A DNA stretch of 64,000 nucleotides from Bin5 sp965221145 (GCA_965221145.1 OZ244877.1:992001-1056000); one strand, 5' to 3'; counted from the first letter of the stretch, positions 8,979 to 18,643 are shown. Numbers and translations are program-made. The notes: a model not told the origin generated them from the letters alone.

Positions 8979-9920
8979 TTATCCGTCATTTAGCGCGGTC
9001 TCGGCGAAGGCGCGCGCCTGCGCCGCCATATCGACCTCGACCATCTGGTTCCAGGCGTCCATCAACCGCAGCGTGACCGGCCCCGGTTCGCCCGCTCCGA
9101 CGGCGTGGCCGTTGAAGCGCGTCGCCGGCATGATGGTAAAGGGCGTCGACGTGAAGAACGCCTCGTCCGCGGTCATCACATCGTATGGCTCCAGATTGCA
9201 CTCCTGGCAGGGCAGCTCCAGACGCTGCGCCAGTTCCAGCACCGCTTGCCGGGTGACGCCGCGCAGAATGTTGCGGGGCTCCGGCGTAAGCAGGCGGCCA
9301 TCCTTGACGACAAAGAAATTTGATCCCGTGCCCTCGGTCAGAAACCCGTCCTCGTCCACCAGGAGCGCCCACGCCTGCGGATCGACCTTCTGCGCCTGCA
9401 TGTTGGCAATCTGATAGTAGATGCGGCTGCGATTCTTGATCTTGGGGTCGATCAGCCGCGAGGGGACCGAACGCTGCGCCGGGACGACGGCATGGACGCC
9501 GCTGACATAGGAGTCGGCGAGAGCGGCCAGGTGCCAGGTCAGCGGCCAACAGTTGATCGCAATCGTCGGCTTCACGCCATCGGCGAAGATCGACTGGTAG
9601 AACCCCAGCGCCCCGCGCGAGACATTGTGGACGATCTGAAAGTCCGTCCCATCGGCGAAACAGGGCCGGTTCCTCTCGATTGTTTCCAGGGTCGCGGCCT
9701 CCATCCCGTCCGGCGTCAGTCCACAGTCGATCTCCAGCGTCCGCAGCCCGACATAGAGCCGCTCGATATGATGCCGCAGACGGAACGGCTGGCCGTTGAA
9801 GGTGCGCGTCGTCTCGAATATCATGTCGCCGAACATGAGCGCAGAATCGAAGATGGAGACACCCGCCTCGTTTTCGGCCACAAACGATCCACTGATGTAA
9901 ACTGTGCGTTGCGCTGTCAT
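8979..9920 (-). CDS. Aminotransferase class IV (fold-type IV PLP enzyme)
   Basis: A 313-residue protein similar to branched-chain aminotransferases, D-amino-acid transaminases and aminodeoxychorismate lyases. It shows the opening YISGSFV..FDSALMFGD..FETTRTFNGQPFRLRHHIERL and the PLP-Lys region DPKIKNRSRIYYQ. The phosphate-binding segments LTEGTGSNFFVV and FFTSTPFTIMPATRFNG follow. The start at 9920 is preferred because AAGGAG is about seven bases upstream; the adjacent in-frame ATG at 9926 is too close. It is divergent from the MDR gene at 10155 and may transaminate a keto acid made in this cluster. Confidence 0.9.
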   Translation of the reverse strand: MTAQRTVYISGSFVAENEAGVSIFDSALMFGDMIFETTRTFNGQPFRLRHHIERLYVGLRTLEIDCGLTPDGMEAATLETIERNRPCFADGTDFQIVHNVSRGALGFYQSIFADGVKPTIAINCWPLTWHLAALADSYVSGVHAVVPAQRSVPSRLIDPKIKNRSRIYYQIANMQAQKVDPQAWALLVDEDGFLTEGTGSNFFVVKDGRLLTPEPRNILRGVTRQAVLELAQRLELPCQECNLEPYDVMTADEAFFTSTPFTIMPATRFNGHAVGAGEPGPVTLRLMDAWNQMVEVDMAAQARAFAETALNDG

Positions 9921-10154
9921 TGCCATTCTCCTTGTGCGGCAGTCATTGATTACTGGCTCTTTGCGAAGCCCCGCGTTGCCCGTGGCGTTACCAAAAAACT
10001 GAAAATTGACAGGTCTGACGCGCTCAAAAACGACCGATGGGTCCTCCGGTGCGGCTCCACAATTCTGTTGGGCGCAGACCGCAATTGATTGTACACTTGA
10101 CCAAGTGGTTCTGTCTATCGCCGCAACGCTCACGAAACAGAAAAGGATCGTCGC

Positions 10155-11231
10155 GTGACAAAGGGACAACGGCTGGTTCTCACCCCTACGGGCCAAATTG
10201 AAATCGAGGAGTTTGAGGTGCCGGTTCCGGCATCCAATCAGGTATTGGTGCGCAATCACCTGACACAGGTCAGCGCCGGTTCGGAGATGAATGGCATCCG
10301 TCGTCGCCGCTCGGCCAGCGCGGCGGAGCAGGCGGAGTTTGCGCCCGTCGGGCTGGGCTACACGGCCATCGGCGTGGTCGAGGCCGCAGGCGACGAGATC
10401 GACAAGGTAGCGGTAGGTGACCGCGTGCTGTGCCGCGGCAATCACGCCTCCCACTGGCTGGTGACACCGGCGTTCGAGGCCAACGAGGTCGCGATCTCCC
10501 AGGAGTATCGGGTAGAGAAGCTGCCCGACGACCTGACCGACGTTGAAGTCGCCTTCTGCGTGCTGGGCGACGTTGCCCTGCATGGCGTGCGGCGGGCGCA
10601 GATCCAGATCGGTGAATCGGTGGCCGTCCACGGGCTGGGCGTGGTCGGGCTGCTGGCCCTGCAATTCTGCCGCCTCGTCGGGGCCTATCCACTGCTCGGT
10701 GTCGACATGGTGGAGGAGCGGCTGAAACTTGCCCGTCAATTGGGCGCTTCCCATCTGGTCGATGCCGGCCGCCAGGATGTGGTGGCTGAAATCCGCGCCC
10801 AGACCCAGTTGCCTTGGCGTTGGCGGGGCGCGCTGCCGAGCATGTTGCCGGGCAGCGGAGCCGAGGTGCAGCTCCACTGCACATCCTATATCGGCAACTA
10901 TCCCACTATGATCAAGGCCGCAGCCGATCGCGGGCGCATCATCCTGGTGGGTGCGACGAGCGGCTCCGTGGCCATCGAATCGAACGAGCTATTCCGTCGC
11001 GAGATTGTGATGACAGGCTCCTACCAGACGGGCATGGGCGATACGCACCCCTACTGGCCGTGGACGCGCGGGCGCAATCAGCATGTGATCCTCGACCTGA
11101 TCCGGCGCGGAGAGTTGAAGATCGAGCCGCTGGTCAGCCACATTGAGCCGTACACCGAGGCGCCCCAGCTTTTTGATCGCATGATGAGCGGACACGAGGG
11201 CTGGCTGAGCGTCTTTTTCACCTGGAACTGA
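10155..11231 (+). CDS. MDR-family dehydrogenase (zinc-independent type)
   Basis: A 358-residue medium-chain dehydrogenase/reductase with a GTG start preceded by AAGGA. It has a GroES-like N-terminal domain (QVLVRNHLTQVSAGSEMNG) and a Rossmann domain with VAVHGLGVVGLLA. The classical catalytic-zinc ligands (GHE and CxxD/H) are missing: the expected Cys region reads VSAGSE and the GHE position reads GYTAIG. That is typical of zinc-free MDR proteins near sugar catabolism genes (compare 17623-18594, with SLISRGSE). Predicted oxidoreductase, substrate unknown. Confidence 0.85.
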   Translation: MTKGQRLVLTPTGQIEIEEFEVPVPASNQVLVRNHLTQVSAGSEMNGIRRRRSASAAEQAEFAPVGLGYTAIGVVEAAGDEIDKVAVGDRVLCRGNHASHWLVTPAFEANEVAISQEYRVEKLPDDLTDVEVAFCVLGDVALHGVRRAQIQIGESVAVHGLGVVGLLALQFCRLVGAYPLLGVDMVEERLKLARQLGASHLVDAGRQDVVAEIRAQTQLPWRWRGALPSMLPGSGAEVQLHCTSYIGNYPTMIKAAADRGRIILVGATSGSVAIESNELFRREIVMTGSYQTGMGDTHPYWPWTRGRNQHVILDLIRRGELKIEPLVSHIEPYTEAPQLFDRMMSGHEGWLSVFFTWN

Positions 11232-11339
11232 ACAATTGCGAGAAGTGAGCAATGAGAAAAGGGGAACTTCGAGGAGCGTGGGCGTGTCCTCTCTCCTTTC
11301 TCTTCTTCACTCTCTCCTCGCCACCAAAGAGAGGCAGAC

Positions 11340-12194
11340 ATGATCGACTTTCCGCGCTCCTTCTTCACCTGGAAGACCTTTCCCTGGCAGGCGGATCCCT
11401 ACTACAAGTATGCCGGCGGGTTCATCGGCGAGGAAGGCGACGTGCGCCATGTGCGCTTCAGCCTGGAGGCCCGCTGCGTCATCTCTGACGGAAGCGGCGG
11501 CCAGACGACGGAACTTTTCGTCGGCGCACCCTGCCGCTCCGAATACACGATCCCGCGCCGAGATTTCTTCCAGATACCCAGTGACGAGTTCCGTATGGCC
11601 TTCAGCCGCACGCATCAGGTTCCGATTGCCCGGCGTCCCAGCAGCGAGACCGAGCCGGGGGGCGGGCGGGAACTCAGCGCCGCCTTCCAGGAACACGGTG
11701 TCAGTCTTCGAGAGAATCTGCATCCAATCGAGTTGCGCGCCAGCGAGCAGATAGTCGAGGCCACGCTGGCCAATGCCCTGCTCAACGCTTGCTGCACCTA
11801 TCGCGATCCGCAGAGCGCTCTGCGCGTATCCGTTGAATTCCCTGTCGATCTGATCAACGTCAACCGGAAGGACGCCACTTTCCAGGTCTGCACCGGCCCG
11901 CTGATCCTGCCCGACCTGACCACCTGGAATGGTCAAGGGGTGGGCCGCGTCTTCCTGGCCGAGGTGGCTTTCACGGCCTTCGACTATGTAGAGTTCATCC
12001 TGCGCCGCGAGGTGGCTGCGGCTGCCGAAGAACTGACGTGGCTGCACCGACCAGAAGGCCGCGATCGACTGGAACTGCACGATCCCGCCAACAAGCCGCC
12101 GGGCTATCCACCGCCGCGACCTTCGCCCAAGGTCTATCATGAAGTGTGGGCGCTGCAATCGGAAAACGTGCTGCTGCGCGCCCCCAATCTTTGA
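11340..12194 (+). CDS. Conserved-looking protein of unknown function
   Basis: A 284-residue soluble protein with no signal peptide, transmembrane segment or family motif that I can recognise. The composition and codon use match its neighbours and the frame has no competitor, so it is very likely expressed. AGAGAGG precedes the ATG. Sequence such as VRHVRFSLEARCVISDG and FFQIPSDEFRMAFSRTHQVPIAR suggests a beta-rich N-terminal half. The C-terminal 25 residues are Pro-rich. It sits between an MDR dehydrogenase and the second propeller protein, so it may belong to the same sugar pathway. Confidence 0.7.
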   Translation: MIDFPRSFFTWKTFPWQADPYYKYAGGFIGEEGDVRHVRFSLEARCVISDGSGGQTTELFVGAPCRSEYTIPRRDFFQIPSDEFRMAFSRTHQVPIARRPSSETEPGGGRELSAAFQEHGVSLRENLHPIELRASEQIVEATLANALLNACCTYRDPQSALRVSVEFPVDLINVNRKDATFQVCTGPLILPDLTTWNGQGVGRVFLAEVAFTAFDYVEFILRREVAAAAEELTWLHRPEGRDRLELHDPANKPPGYPPPRPSPKVYHEVWALQSENVLLRAPNL

Positions 12195-12277
12195 CCGAGA
12201 GCTTTTGCCGGAGCAACAGCACTCTGGCCTGAGCGTCAACGCCGAAGCGGAAGAAAGAGAGCGAGGAGGCAACTACC

Positions 12278-13780
12278 ATGAGCAGTTCCACGGATGCTAA
12301 TGCCGAGCCGGTTGCTATCGGCTCGCGGCTGGAACCCCTGGTTGACGACTATCTGTTCGCCAATCTGGAGGGCAGGATCGAATTGCGCCTGCATGCGCCG
12401 GTCAAGCGGGAGGTGGTCATGCAGACCGACGCGCCCTGGGAAGGCAATGCGTGTCTCTACCGCACGGTCATGCAGGAGGACGACGGCCTCATTCGCATGT
12501 ACTATGGCGCGTGGCAGTACGACATGGGCGGCCCCCAGATCACCTACCCCCATCCTTACTATCTCTGCTATGCGGAGAGTAGGGATGGCAAAAGCTGGAA
12601 CAAGCCGTCGCTGGGCATGGTTGAGTACGAGGGCAACCGCCGCAACAACATCGTTCTTTCACCGGAGAGCTTCCCCGGTATCGATCTCTGCGCCGGTGAT
12701 ACCGCCATTTTCCGAGATACCAACCCGGCCTGTCAGGAAGAGGCTACCTACAAGGCGCTCGTCCCTGGCCACTCGCCGCGCGTGCTCTACGCCCTCCAAT
12801 CTACCGACGCCATCCAGTTCTCACTGATGCGACGCGGCGCTGAAGCTGTCCCGGAACCGGTCATTACCCAGGGCTACTTCGATTCACAGAACCTGGCCTT
12901 CTGGGACGGGTATCGGGGCGAGTACCGGGCCTATTTCCGCGATTTCCGCGGCGGCGCGCCGCATGGCGTGCGCGGAATCAAAACTGCTACCTCATCCGAC
13001 TTTCTGCACTGGAGCGAGCCGAATTGGCTCGGCTACGGCGACAGCCCGGAGGAGGCGTTCTATACCAATCAGATCCGGCCCTACGCACGCGCGCCTCACA
13101 TCTTCTTCGGCTTTCCCATGCGCTACGTGGACAGGGGCTGGGTGGCGCATACCGACAACCTGCCCGGGCTGGAGCTGCGCCGCGAACGCAGCGCGGCGCA
13201 TACTCGTTACGGCACGACGGTCACAGATGGCGTGTTCATGTCCAGCCGCGATGGCGAAACGTTCAAACGCTGGGGAGAGGCCTACATTCGCCCCGGCCCC
13301 AGCAACGTCGACAGCTGGGTCTACAGCGACAATTGCATCGCCTGGGGACTGCTCGAAACGGAGGCCGATACGCCCGGCGCGCCGCCCAAACTCTCCCTCT
13401 ATGTAACCGAAGGATATTGGACGGGCCGCAGCATGAATGTGCGGCGGTACAGCACGCGCATGGATGGCTTCGTCTCGCTTCATGCGCCCTTGGCAGGCGG
13501 TGACTGTCTGACCAAGCCGCTGATCTTCAGCGGTCGGCGTCTCTTCCTCAACTATGCCACCTCCGCGGCCGGCAGCCTGCGCGTGGAGATCCAGGATGAC
13601 GAGGGGCGGCCCGTGCCCGGCTTCTCCCTTGAAGAGAGTGAGGAGATTTTCGGCGACTCGATCAACCAGGTCGCGCACTGGGGCGGCGGCAGCGATCTCG
13701 GCGAACTGGCGGGGCGTCCCATTCGCATCCGCGTCGTGCTCAAGGACGCCGATCTGTACTCGATTCAGTTCCGCGAGTGA
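12278..13780 (+). CDS. Beta-propeller glycosidase-like protein, paralogue 2
   Basis: A 500-residue paralogue of the protein at 3460-4899, sharing PLVDDYL, DAPWEGN, MYYGAW, GYFDSQNLAFWDG, HWSEP, YTNQIRPYARAPH, GVFMSSRDGE and GYWTGRSMNVRRYSTRMDGFVSLHAPL in the same order. As in paralogue 1, a propeller of GH32/43/130 type is followed by a C-terminal beta-sandwich. GAGGAGG lies eight bases before the ATG. Two divergent copies separated by 7.4 kb within one block suggest related but distinct glycosidic substrates. No secretion signal, so it probably acts on imported oligosaccharides. Confidence 0.75.
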   Translation: MSSSTDANAEPVAIGSRLEPLVDDYLFANLEGRIELRLHAPVKREVVMQTDAPWEGNACLYRTVMQEDDGLIRMYYGAWQYDMGGPQITYPHPYYLCYAESRDGKSWNKPSLGMVEYEGNRRNNIVLSPESFPGIDLCAGDTAIFRDTNPACQEEATYKALVPGHSPRVLYALQSTDAIQFSLMRRGAEAVPEPVITQGYFDSQNLAFWDGYRGEYRAYFRDFRGGAPHGVRGIKTATSSDFLHWSEPNWLGYGDSPEEAFYTNQIRPYARAPHIFFGFPMRYVDRGWVAHTDNLPGLELRRERSAAHTRYGTTVTDGVFMSSRDGETFKRWGEAYIRPGPSNVDSWVYSDNCIAWGLLETEADTPGAPPKLSLYVTEGYWTGRSMNVRRYSTRMDGFVSLHAPLAGGDCLTKPLIFSGRRLFLNYATSAAGSLRVEIQDDEGRPVPGFSLEESEEIFGDSINQVAHWGGGSDLGELAGRPIRIRVVLKDADLYSIQFRE

Positions 13781-13922
13781 GAGAGGTGCAGGCTTTTCTC
13801 AACACTGTGCCCGCCAGCGCCAAATGAAACTACTTCCGAACTCCAGGCCAACAATGCTAAAATAATCTCGGCCCTGCCGGTCGCAGCGGGCATAATCTGA
13901 CTGTAAGGAGTGTGATACCAGC

Positions 13923-14855
13923 GTGGCACAACTCGCATTCTTCCCGGGTCATGATATCAAAGGCAAGAGACTAGATGTTGAACCGAAGCCTACAGGCTCT
14001 CGGCTACAATATGATCATCCCAATGGTAAACTCTACCAAGGGGACTCCGTTGACTGGTTAAGCGGCCTCAAAGACGAGACCATCGATCTAATCTTTGCCG
14101 ACCCGCCATACAATATCAAGAAAGCGGAATGGGATAACTTTGAAAGCCAGGAAAGCTACATCGAGTGGTCGATGCAATGGATAATGCAGGCGGCCAGAGT
14201 GTTGAAACCAACAGGATCGATGTATGTTTGCGGCTTTTCTGAAATCCTGGCGGACATTAAGCATCCAGCCATGGGCTACTTCCGGTCCTGCCGCTGGATC
14301 GTCTGGCATTACAAAAACAAGGCAAATCTTGGGAATGACTGGGGGCGGTCGCACGAGGGCCTGATCCATTTTCGAAAAGCAAAGAACGTTAAGCTGAACG
14401 TCGATGATATTCGGATACCGTATGGCGCGCATACACTAAAGTACCCAGCACATCCACAGGCGGAATCGAGCCAGTACGGAAATGGCGGCAAGCGGAAAGA
14501 TGTATGGACACCGAATCCCAAAGGGGCAAAACCGAAAGACGTGATTGAAATTCCCACGACCTGCAACGGTATGGGGGAGACGACCTCCCACCCCACGCAA
14601 AAGCCGGAAGAACTGGTCAGAAAGTTCGTCTTGGCTTCCTCGAGACAGGGCGAAACCGTATTGGATCCCTTCTTCGGTTCAGGTACGACCCTTGTTGTTG
14701 CCGAACAACTGGGGCGCAAATGGCTCGGCTGCGAACTAGAGGCAGAATATAATGTGTGGGCTATGGACAGGCTGGACAACATTCGAAAAATGCGCGTTGA
14801 CGAATGGATCGAACATGATCGCAAGACAGCTGAGCGGCGAACGGGCATACGATAA
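13923..14855 (+). CDS. Beta-class DNA N6-adenine/N4-cytosine methyltransferase (orphan)
   Basis: A 310-residue SAM-dependent DNA methyltransferase. Motif IV, DPPY, is at residues 60-63 and the SAM-binding motif I, DPFFGSGTT, at about 248-256; this order defines the beta class, with the target-recognition region between them. HPTQKP (motif X region) is also present. The GTG start lies about 12 bases after GGAG. No restriction endonuclease gene is adjacent, so it is a solitary methyltransferase or has lost its partner. It lies between unrelated metabolic genes and has slightly lower GC than they do, compatible with transfer. Recognition site cannot be read from sequence. Confidence 0.9.
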   Translation: MAQLAFFPGHDIKGKRLDVEPKPTGSRLQYDHPNGKLYQGDSVDWLSGLKDETIDLIFADPPYNIKKAEWDNFESQESYIEWSMQWIMQAARVLKPTGSMYVCGFSEILADIKHPAMGYFRSCRWIVWHYKNKANLGNDWGRSHEGLIHFRKAKNVKLNVDDIRIPYGAHTLKYPAHPQAESSQYGNGGKRKDVWTPNPKGAKPKDVIEIPTTCNGMGETTSHPTQKPEELVRKFVLASSRQGETVLDPFFGSGTTLVVAEQLGRKWLGCELEAEYNVWAMDRLDNIRKMRVDEWIEHDRKTAERRTGIR

Positions 14856-14894
14856 GCCTGGACAGCCCCGTTGCAGTCACATCAGGAGTCGACC

Positions 14895-15875
14895 ATGCAC
14901 ATATCCGAACTGGACTTGAGCAACCTGGAGCGGGGGCGTAAAGGCTCCTGCTGGCTGGACATCTCGCCGCGCGTGGAAGGCGGCTGGTGGCAGCTTCCCC
15001 TGCTGACCGTGACCGGAACAGAGTTGGGTTCGACTCTGGTAGTGTTCGCCGGTGTGCATGGGGACGAGTACGAGGGCGTCGAAGCGATTCACCGTATCGC
15101 CGAGCAACTCCGCCCGCCGGCGTTGCGCGGCACGCTGCTGATGGTTCCGGTCTGTAATATGGCGGCCTACGCCACCGCCACCCGCAACAGTCCGGTGGAC
15201 GGGCTGAACCTGGCGCGCGTCTTTCCCGGCTCGGAGACCGGCACGCTGACCCAGCAGATCGCGCATTGGCTCAAGCAGAAGCTGATCAGTGCAGCCGACT
15301 TTCTCATCGATCTGCACAGCGCCGGCATCGTCGGTGACATCCCCACGATGGCCGGTTATATCCACAGCGATGATGACGTGGGGCAGCGTTCCCTGGCCGC
15401 GGCGCGCGTGTTCGGCGCGCCGGTGCTGTGGGGACATCCACCGCCGGTGCCGCCGGGCCGAACCCTCACCGCGTCCATCGAGCTGGGCGTACCTTGTCTC
15501 TACACCGAAGCCGCCGGCGCCGGTCGCGCCCGCCCGCAGGATGTGGACTGTTTCACCCGCGGCGTTCTCAACGTCATGCACCAACTGGACATGCTGGAAG
15601 GCGAGCCAGCCCCAAAGCCGCCACACTTGCACCTCTTGGGCGAGGGCAACATGGATGAGGTGACGTCCGCCCCAATGGCAGGCTACTTCCGTCCCCACGT
15701 CGAGTTGTTGGAGGAGGTCCAGACAGGCCAGCTTGTGGGCGCAATCCACGACCCGCTGGGCAACGTTCTGGCCGAACTGCGCTCAGAGAAGGACGGCATC
15801 GTCATAATGCGCCGCGGCCTGCATCGCGTACTAAGCGGTGACGGGCTGATCCACCTGACAGGCCGGGCCGAATAA
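14895..15875 (+). CDS. Succinylglutamate desuccinylase/aspartoacylase family metallo-hydrolase
   Basis: About 326 residues from the ATG at 14895, which follows AGGAG; the open frame from 14871 lacks a site. Zinc ligands of the M14-like AstE/AspA family are visible: His55 and Glu58 in GVHGDEYE, and His141 in LIDLHSAG. LNLARVFPG follows the usual DxNR-FPG region, but the Arg position is altered (NLAR), so substrate binding may differ. The last 60 residues form the beta-barrel C-terminal domain. Likely hydrolyses an N-acyl or amide bond of a small carboxylate. It ends the rightward catabolic block, facing a gamma-glutamyltransferase. Confidence 0.85.
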   Translation: MHISELDLSNLERGRKGSCWLDISPRVEGGWWQLPLLTVTGTELGSTLVVFAGVHGDEYEGVEAIHRIAEQLRPPALRGTLLMVPVCNMAAYATATRNSPVDGLNLARVFPGSETGTLTQQIAHWLKQKLISAADFLIDLHSAGIVGDIPTMAGYIHSDDDVGQRSLAAARVFGAPVLWGHPPPVPPGRTLTASIELGVPCLYTEAAGAGRARPQDVDCFTRGVLNVMHQLDMLEGEPAPKPPHLHLLGEGNMDEVTSAPMAGYFRPHVELLEEVQTGQLVGAIHDPLGNVLAELRSEKDGIVIMRRGLHRVLSGDGLIHLTGRAE

Positions 15876-15937
15876 CAGTCACCAGCGGAAAGTGCAGTCG
15901 CTATCCGCTAACGACTATCCCCAATCAACTGCCGTTT

Positions 15938-17575
15938 CTACCAGCCGAGCGCGTATCCGTCGCGCCGCGGATCCGCGCCGCCCATGAATCCGCCGCTCTC
16001 AGGATCGACCATGATGCCCTGTCCGCCGCCCACCTCGGCAGACCAGGGTCCCAACCGGTTGAGCCTGTGGCCCATCTGCGTCAGTTCGAGCAGGACATCC
16101 TCCCCGATGCGGGTCTCTGCACCCACCAGCGTGCCCGGCGACGTGGCCTTGACGCGGGGGGCCTCGATGGCGGCCTGTATGTTCATGTCATGATCGATTA
16201 CGTTCATGATCATCTGCGGCGTCGTCTGCAGAATGCCGTAGCTGCCCGGCGTGCCGATCAGGAAGCGCAACCCCTGGTCATCCCACACCTGGGCGGGTGA
16301 CATGCACATCTCCAGTTTGCGTCCGGGCGCAACCGCATTGGGGCTTTGCGGATCGCTGTCCATCCAGTTGAGGAAATTGTTGAGCGTGATCCCCGTGCCC
16401 GGGATCACCACAGCCGAGCCAAAACCGGCGCCCAGGCTTTGCGTAACCGCCACCGCATTGCCGGCCGCGTCGATCACGCTGAAATGGGTCGTGCATTCGC
16501 TGTGCATCCAGCGGCGCGGATCGCCCGCCAACACCTCGTCGGCCATCTTTTCAGACGTATAGCGCTCTCCACCGCAGGGGCGGGCCTGCGCGCCGATTTC
16601 GGCGCGGCGCTGGGCCGCGAACTCTTTGGACAGCAGGCCGGCCGTGGGCGGGTTGTCGATACCGACATACTCGTTTCTGTCGGCCTGGGCCAGCTTGGCC
16701 GCCTCGATGAAGCGGTGCAGCGTCGCAGCGTGGTTGTGGCCCATCGCCGCGACGTCGAAGCCCTCCATGATGTTCAGCGTCTCCAGATATTGGACGGCCT
16801 GGCATGGCGGCGGCGGCGCAAAGACCTGGTAGCCTCGATACGAGACGGAGACCGGCTCCTGCCACTCGACCGCGAAATCAGTCAGGTCCCGGTGCGTGAT
16901 CAGGCCGCCGTTCTCTTCCATGTAGCGAACGAGTTTGCCACCGATTTCGCCCCGATAGAAGACGTCAGCGCCACCCTCGGCAATCGCTCGCATGCTGTTT
17001 GCCAGATCAGGCTGCGTCATCAGTTCGCCTGCAACCGGCGCGCGGCCATGAGGCAGATAGGTTTCCGCGGTTGACGGATAGCGCAGCATCTCCGGCACAC
17101 TGAACTCGGTGAAATAAGCATTGTTCACCGTCAGGGGGAAGCCCTGCTCCGCGTATTCGATGGCCGGTTGGAAGACCGCGGCCGCGTCCATCGTGCCGTA
17201 TCGCTCCAGCGCGGCGAGCCAGCCGCCGCAGGCCCCAGGAATGATCGGCGAGCGCGGCCCGCGCGCGCGGCTCTCCGGGTCGCTCAACGCCTCAAACGTC
17301 GCGCCGTAGGGCGCGCGGCCCATGTAGTCGAGGACCGTGTGCTCGCGCTGGCGGGCGGAGTAGATGTGCATATAGCCGTCGCCGCCCAGGCCGGACATGT
17401 ACGGCTCCACCACGTTGAGCGCGGCCGCCACGGCCACAACCGCGTCAATGGCGTTGCCGCCGTCAATCAGGATGCGCAGACCGGCGACCGAGGCCAGCGG
17501 ATGGGCCGAGGCGATCATGCCCCGACTTCCGGTGACCGTGGAGCGGTGGACGATTCCCCTGGCAGAAAAGGACAT
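15938..17575 (-). CDS. Gamma-glutamyltransferase family protein (Ntn hydrolase)
   Basis: A 545-residue GGT-superfamily proenzyme. The autoprocessing and nucleophile Thr is about residue 362 in CTTHFSVID, followed by AVTQSLGAGFGS (oxyanion/tail region) and NNFLNWMD. The N-terminal region reads HPLASVAGLRILIDGGNAIDA and GGDGYMHIY. No signal peptide is evident, so it may be cytoplasmic, unlike periplasmic GGTs. AAGGAGA precedes the ATG. Many bacterial relatives hydrolyse gamma-glutamyl or acyl-amide substrates other than glutathione. A second, divergent GGT is at 58677-60362. Confidence 0.9.
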   Translation of the reverse strand: MSFSARGIVHRSTVTGSRGMIASAHPLASVAGLRILIDGGNAIDAVVAVAAALNVVEPYMSGLGGDGYMHIYSARQREHTVLDYMGRAPYGATFEALSDPESRARGPRSPIIPGACGGWLAALERYGTMDAAAVFQPAIEYAEQGFPLTVNNAYFTEFSVPEMLRYPSTAETYLPHGRAPVAGELMTQPDLANSMRAIAEGGADVFYRGEIGGKLVRYMEENGGLITHRDLTDFAVEWQEPVSVSYRGYQVFAPPPPCQAVQYLETLNIMEGFDVAAMGHNHAATLHRFIEAAKLAQADRNEYVGIDNPPTAGLLSKEFAAQRRAEIGAQARPCGGERYTSEKMADEVLAGDPRRWMHSECTTHFSVIDAAGNAVAVTQSLGAGFGSAVVIPGTGITLNNFLNWMDSDPQSPNAVAPGRKLEMCMSPAQVWDDQGLRFLIGTPGSYGILQTTPQMIMNVIDHDMNIQAAIEAPRVKATSPGTLVGAETRIGEDVLLELTQMGHRLNRLGPWSAEVGGGQGIMVDPESGGFMGGADPRRDGYALGW

Positions 17576-17622
17576 CTGTTGTCTCCTTCAAAGACTGTTT
17601 TGTTACTGAGGTTGGATTGCCC

Positions 17623-18594
17623 TTACTCCTCCCAAATCAGCAGCACGCCCATCGCCTCCGACAGGCGTTCGTAGAGCAGATCGAAGGCGGCTTTGGCCTC
17701 CTGATAGGGGAACCGGTGGCTGATCAGCGGCTTGACTCGAATCTTCCCCGCCTGCATCAGTTCGACAGTCCGCGTCAGCAAGACTTCGCCCGGGTCCTCG
17801 TTGAAGTAACCGCCCAACAGCCGCCGCCGCTGCATCCTGCTGGCGTCCAGGGGCAAGGGTTGACCGTGATAGAGGCCGATCAGGTGCAGCGTGCCCCCGA
17901 CGCATACCATCTGCTGCGCCTGCGCAAAAGAACGCACACCTGGCTGGCCGCCGACACATTCGAAGACGATATCTGCGCCTCGTCCCTCAGTCAACTCCAT
18001 CACCCGCTCCACCGGATCCGTATTCGTCACGTCGATGGCTTCGTCCGCGCCGAAATCGAGGGCCTGTCGACAGCGTTTGGCAATGGCATCAACGACGATC
18101 AGGCGCTCACAAAGATGCTGGCGGGCCGCCTGCAAGACCATATTGCCGACCAGCCCCTGCCCCATAATGACGACCGTATGCCTGGGCCGGATTCCCGGAG
18201 AGTGCGCCCAAGTGACGCCGCTTTTGGCAAGAGGCAGAAAAGTGGCCTCTTCAAAGGAGATGTCGTCGGGCAGAGGCCAGACGCGGGGTCCTTCCTGCCC
18301 GAACATAGGCTGCACGACATACTGGGCATGGGGGGCAGAGGCCATGACGCGGTCGCCTGGCTGAAAGCGGCGCGCGGCTTCGCTGCCCACCGCGTCAACC
18401 ACCCCCGCCAGCGAGTAGCCCATCATGGCCGGATTGATCGCCTCTTCGTGCATATAGCGCCGCAGAATCTCCGACCCGCGGCTGATCAGGCTGACCTTGC
18501 TGCGCACGCGCACATCCTGCGGCCCGACCGGGGGCATGGGCACCTCTTCCAAAACGATATTGCCGAATCCTTCAGGCTTGGCTACACGTAACAT
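17623..18594 (-). CDS. MDR-family (zinc-independent type) dehydrogenase
   Basis: About 323 residues from the ATG at 18594 (MLRVAKPEGFG), chosen over a longer frame to 18732 because GAGGTG lies six bases upstream and homology begins here. GroES-like domain, then a Rossmann domain with VVIMGQGLVGNM and VVDAIAKR. The zinc-binding Cys and GHE motifs are replaced (SLISRGSEI; MMGYSLAGVV), as in the protein at 10155. Its upstream region carries CTGTAGTATACTATCC on this strand, an exact 16-mer also found before the MDR gene at 49338. It is divergent from the sulfatase gene. Confidence 0.87.
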   Translation of the reverse strand: MLRVAKPEGFGNIVLEEVPMPPVGPQDVRVRSKVSLISRGSEILRRYMHEEAINPAMMGYSLAGVVDAVGSEAARRFQPGDRVMASAPHAQYVVQPMFGQEGPRVWPLPDDISFEEATFLPLAKSGVTWAHSPGIRPRHTVVIMGQGLVGNMVLQAARQHLCERLIVVDAIAKRCRQALDFGADEAIDVTNTDPVERVMELTEGRGADIVFECVGGQPGVRSFAQAQQMVCVGGTLHLIGLYHGQPLPLDASRMQRRRLLGGYFNEDPGEVLLTRTVELMQAGKIRVKPLISHRFPYQEAKAAFDLLYERLSEAMGVLLIWEE

Positions 18595-18643
18595 GGTAAG
18601 CACCTCGCTCTGAATTGCCGTGTTTAGTGATTGGCGGATAGTG

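Noticed and set aside
8979..10877. A 632-residue minus-strand frame
   Set aside because: Only the part up to 9920 matches an aminotransferase and has a ribosome-binding site; the upstream half is antisense to the MDR gene.
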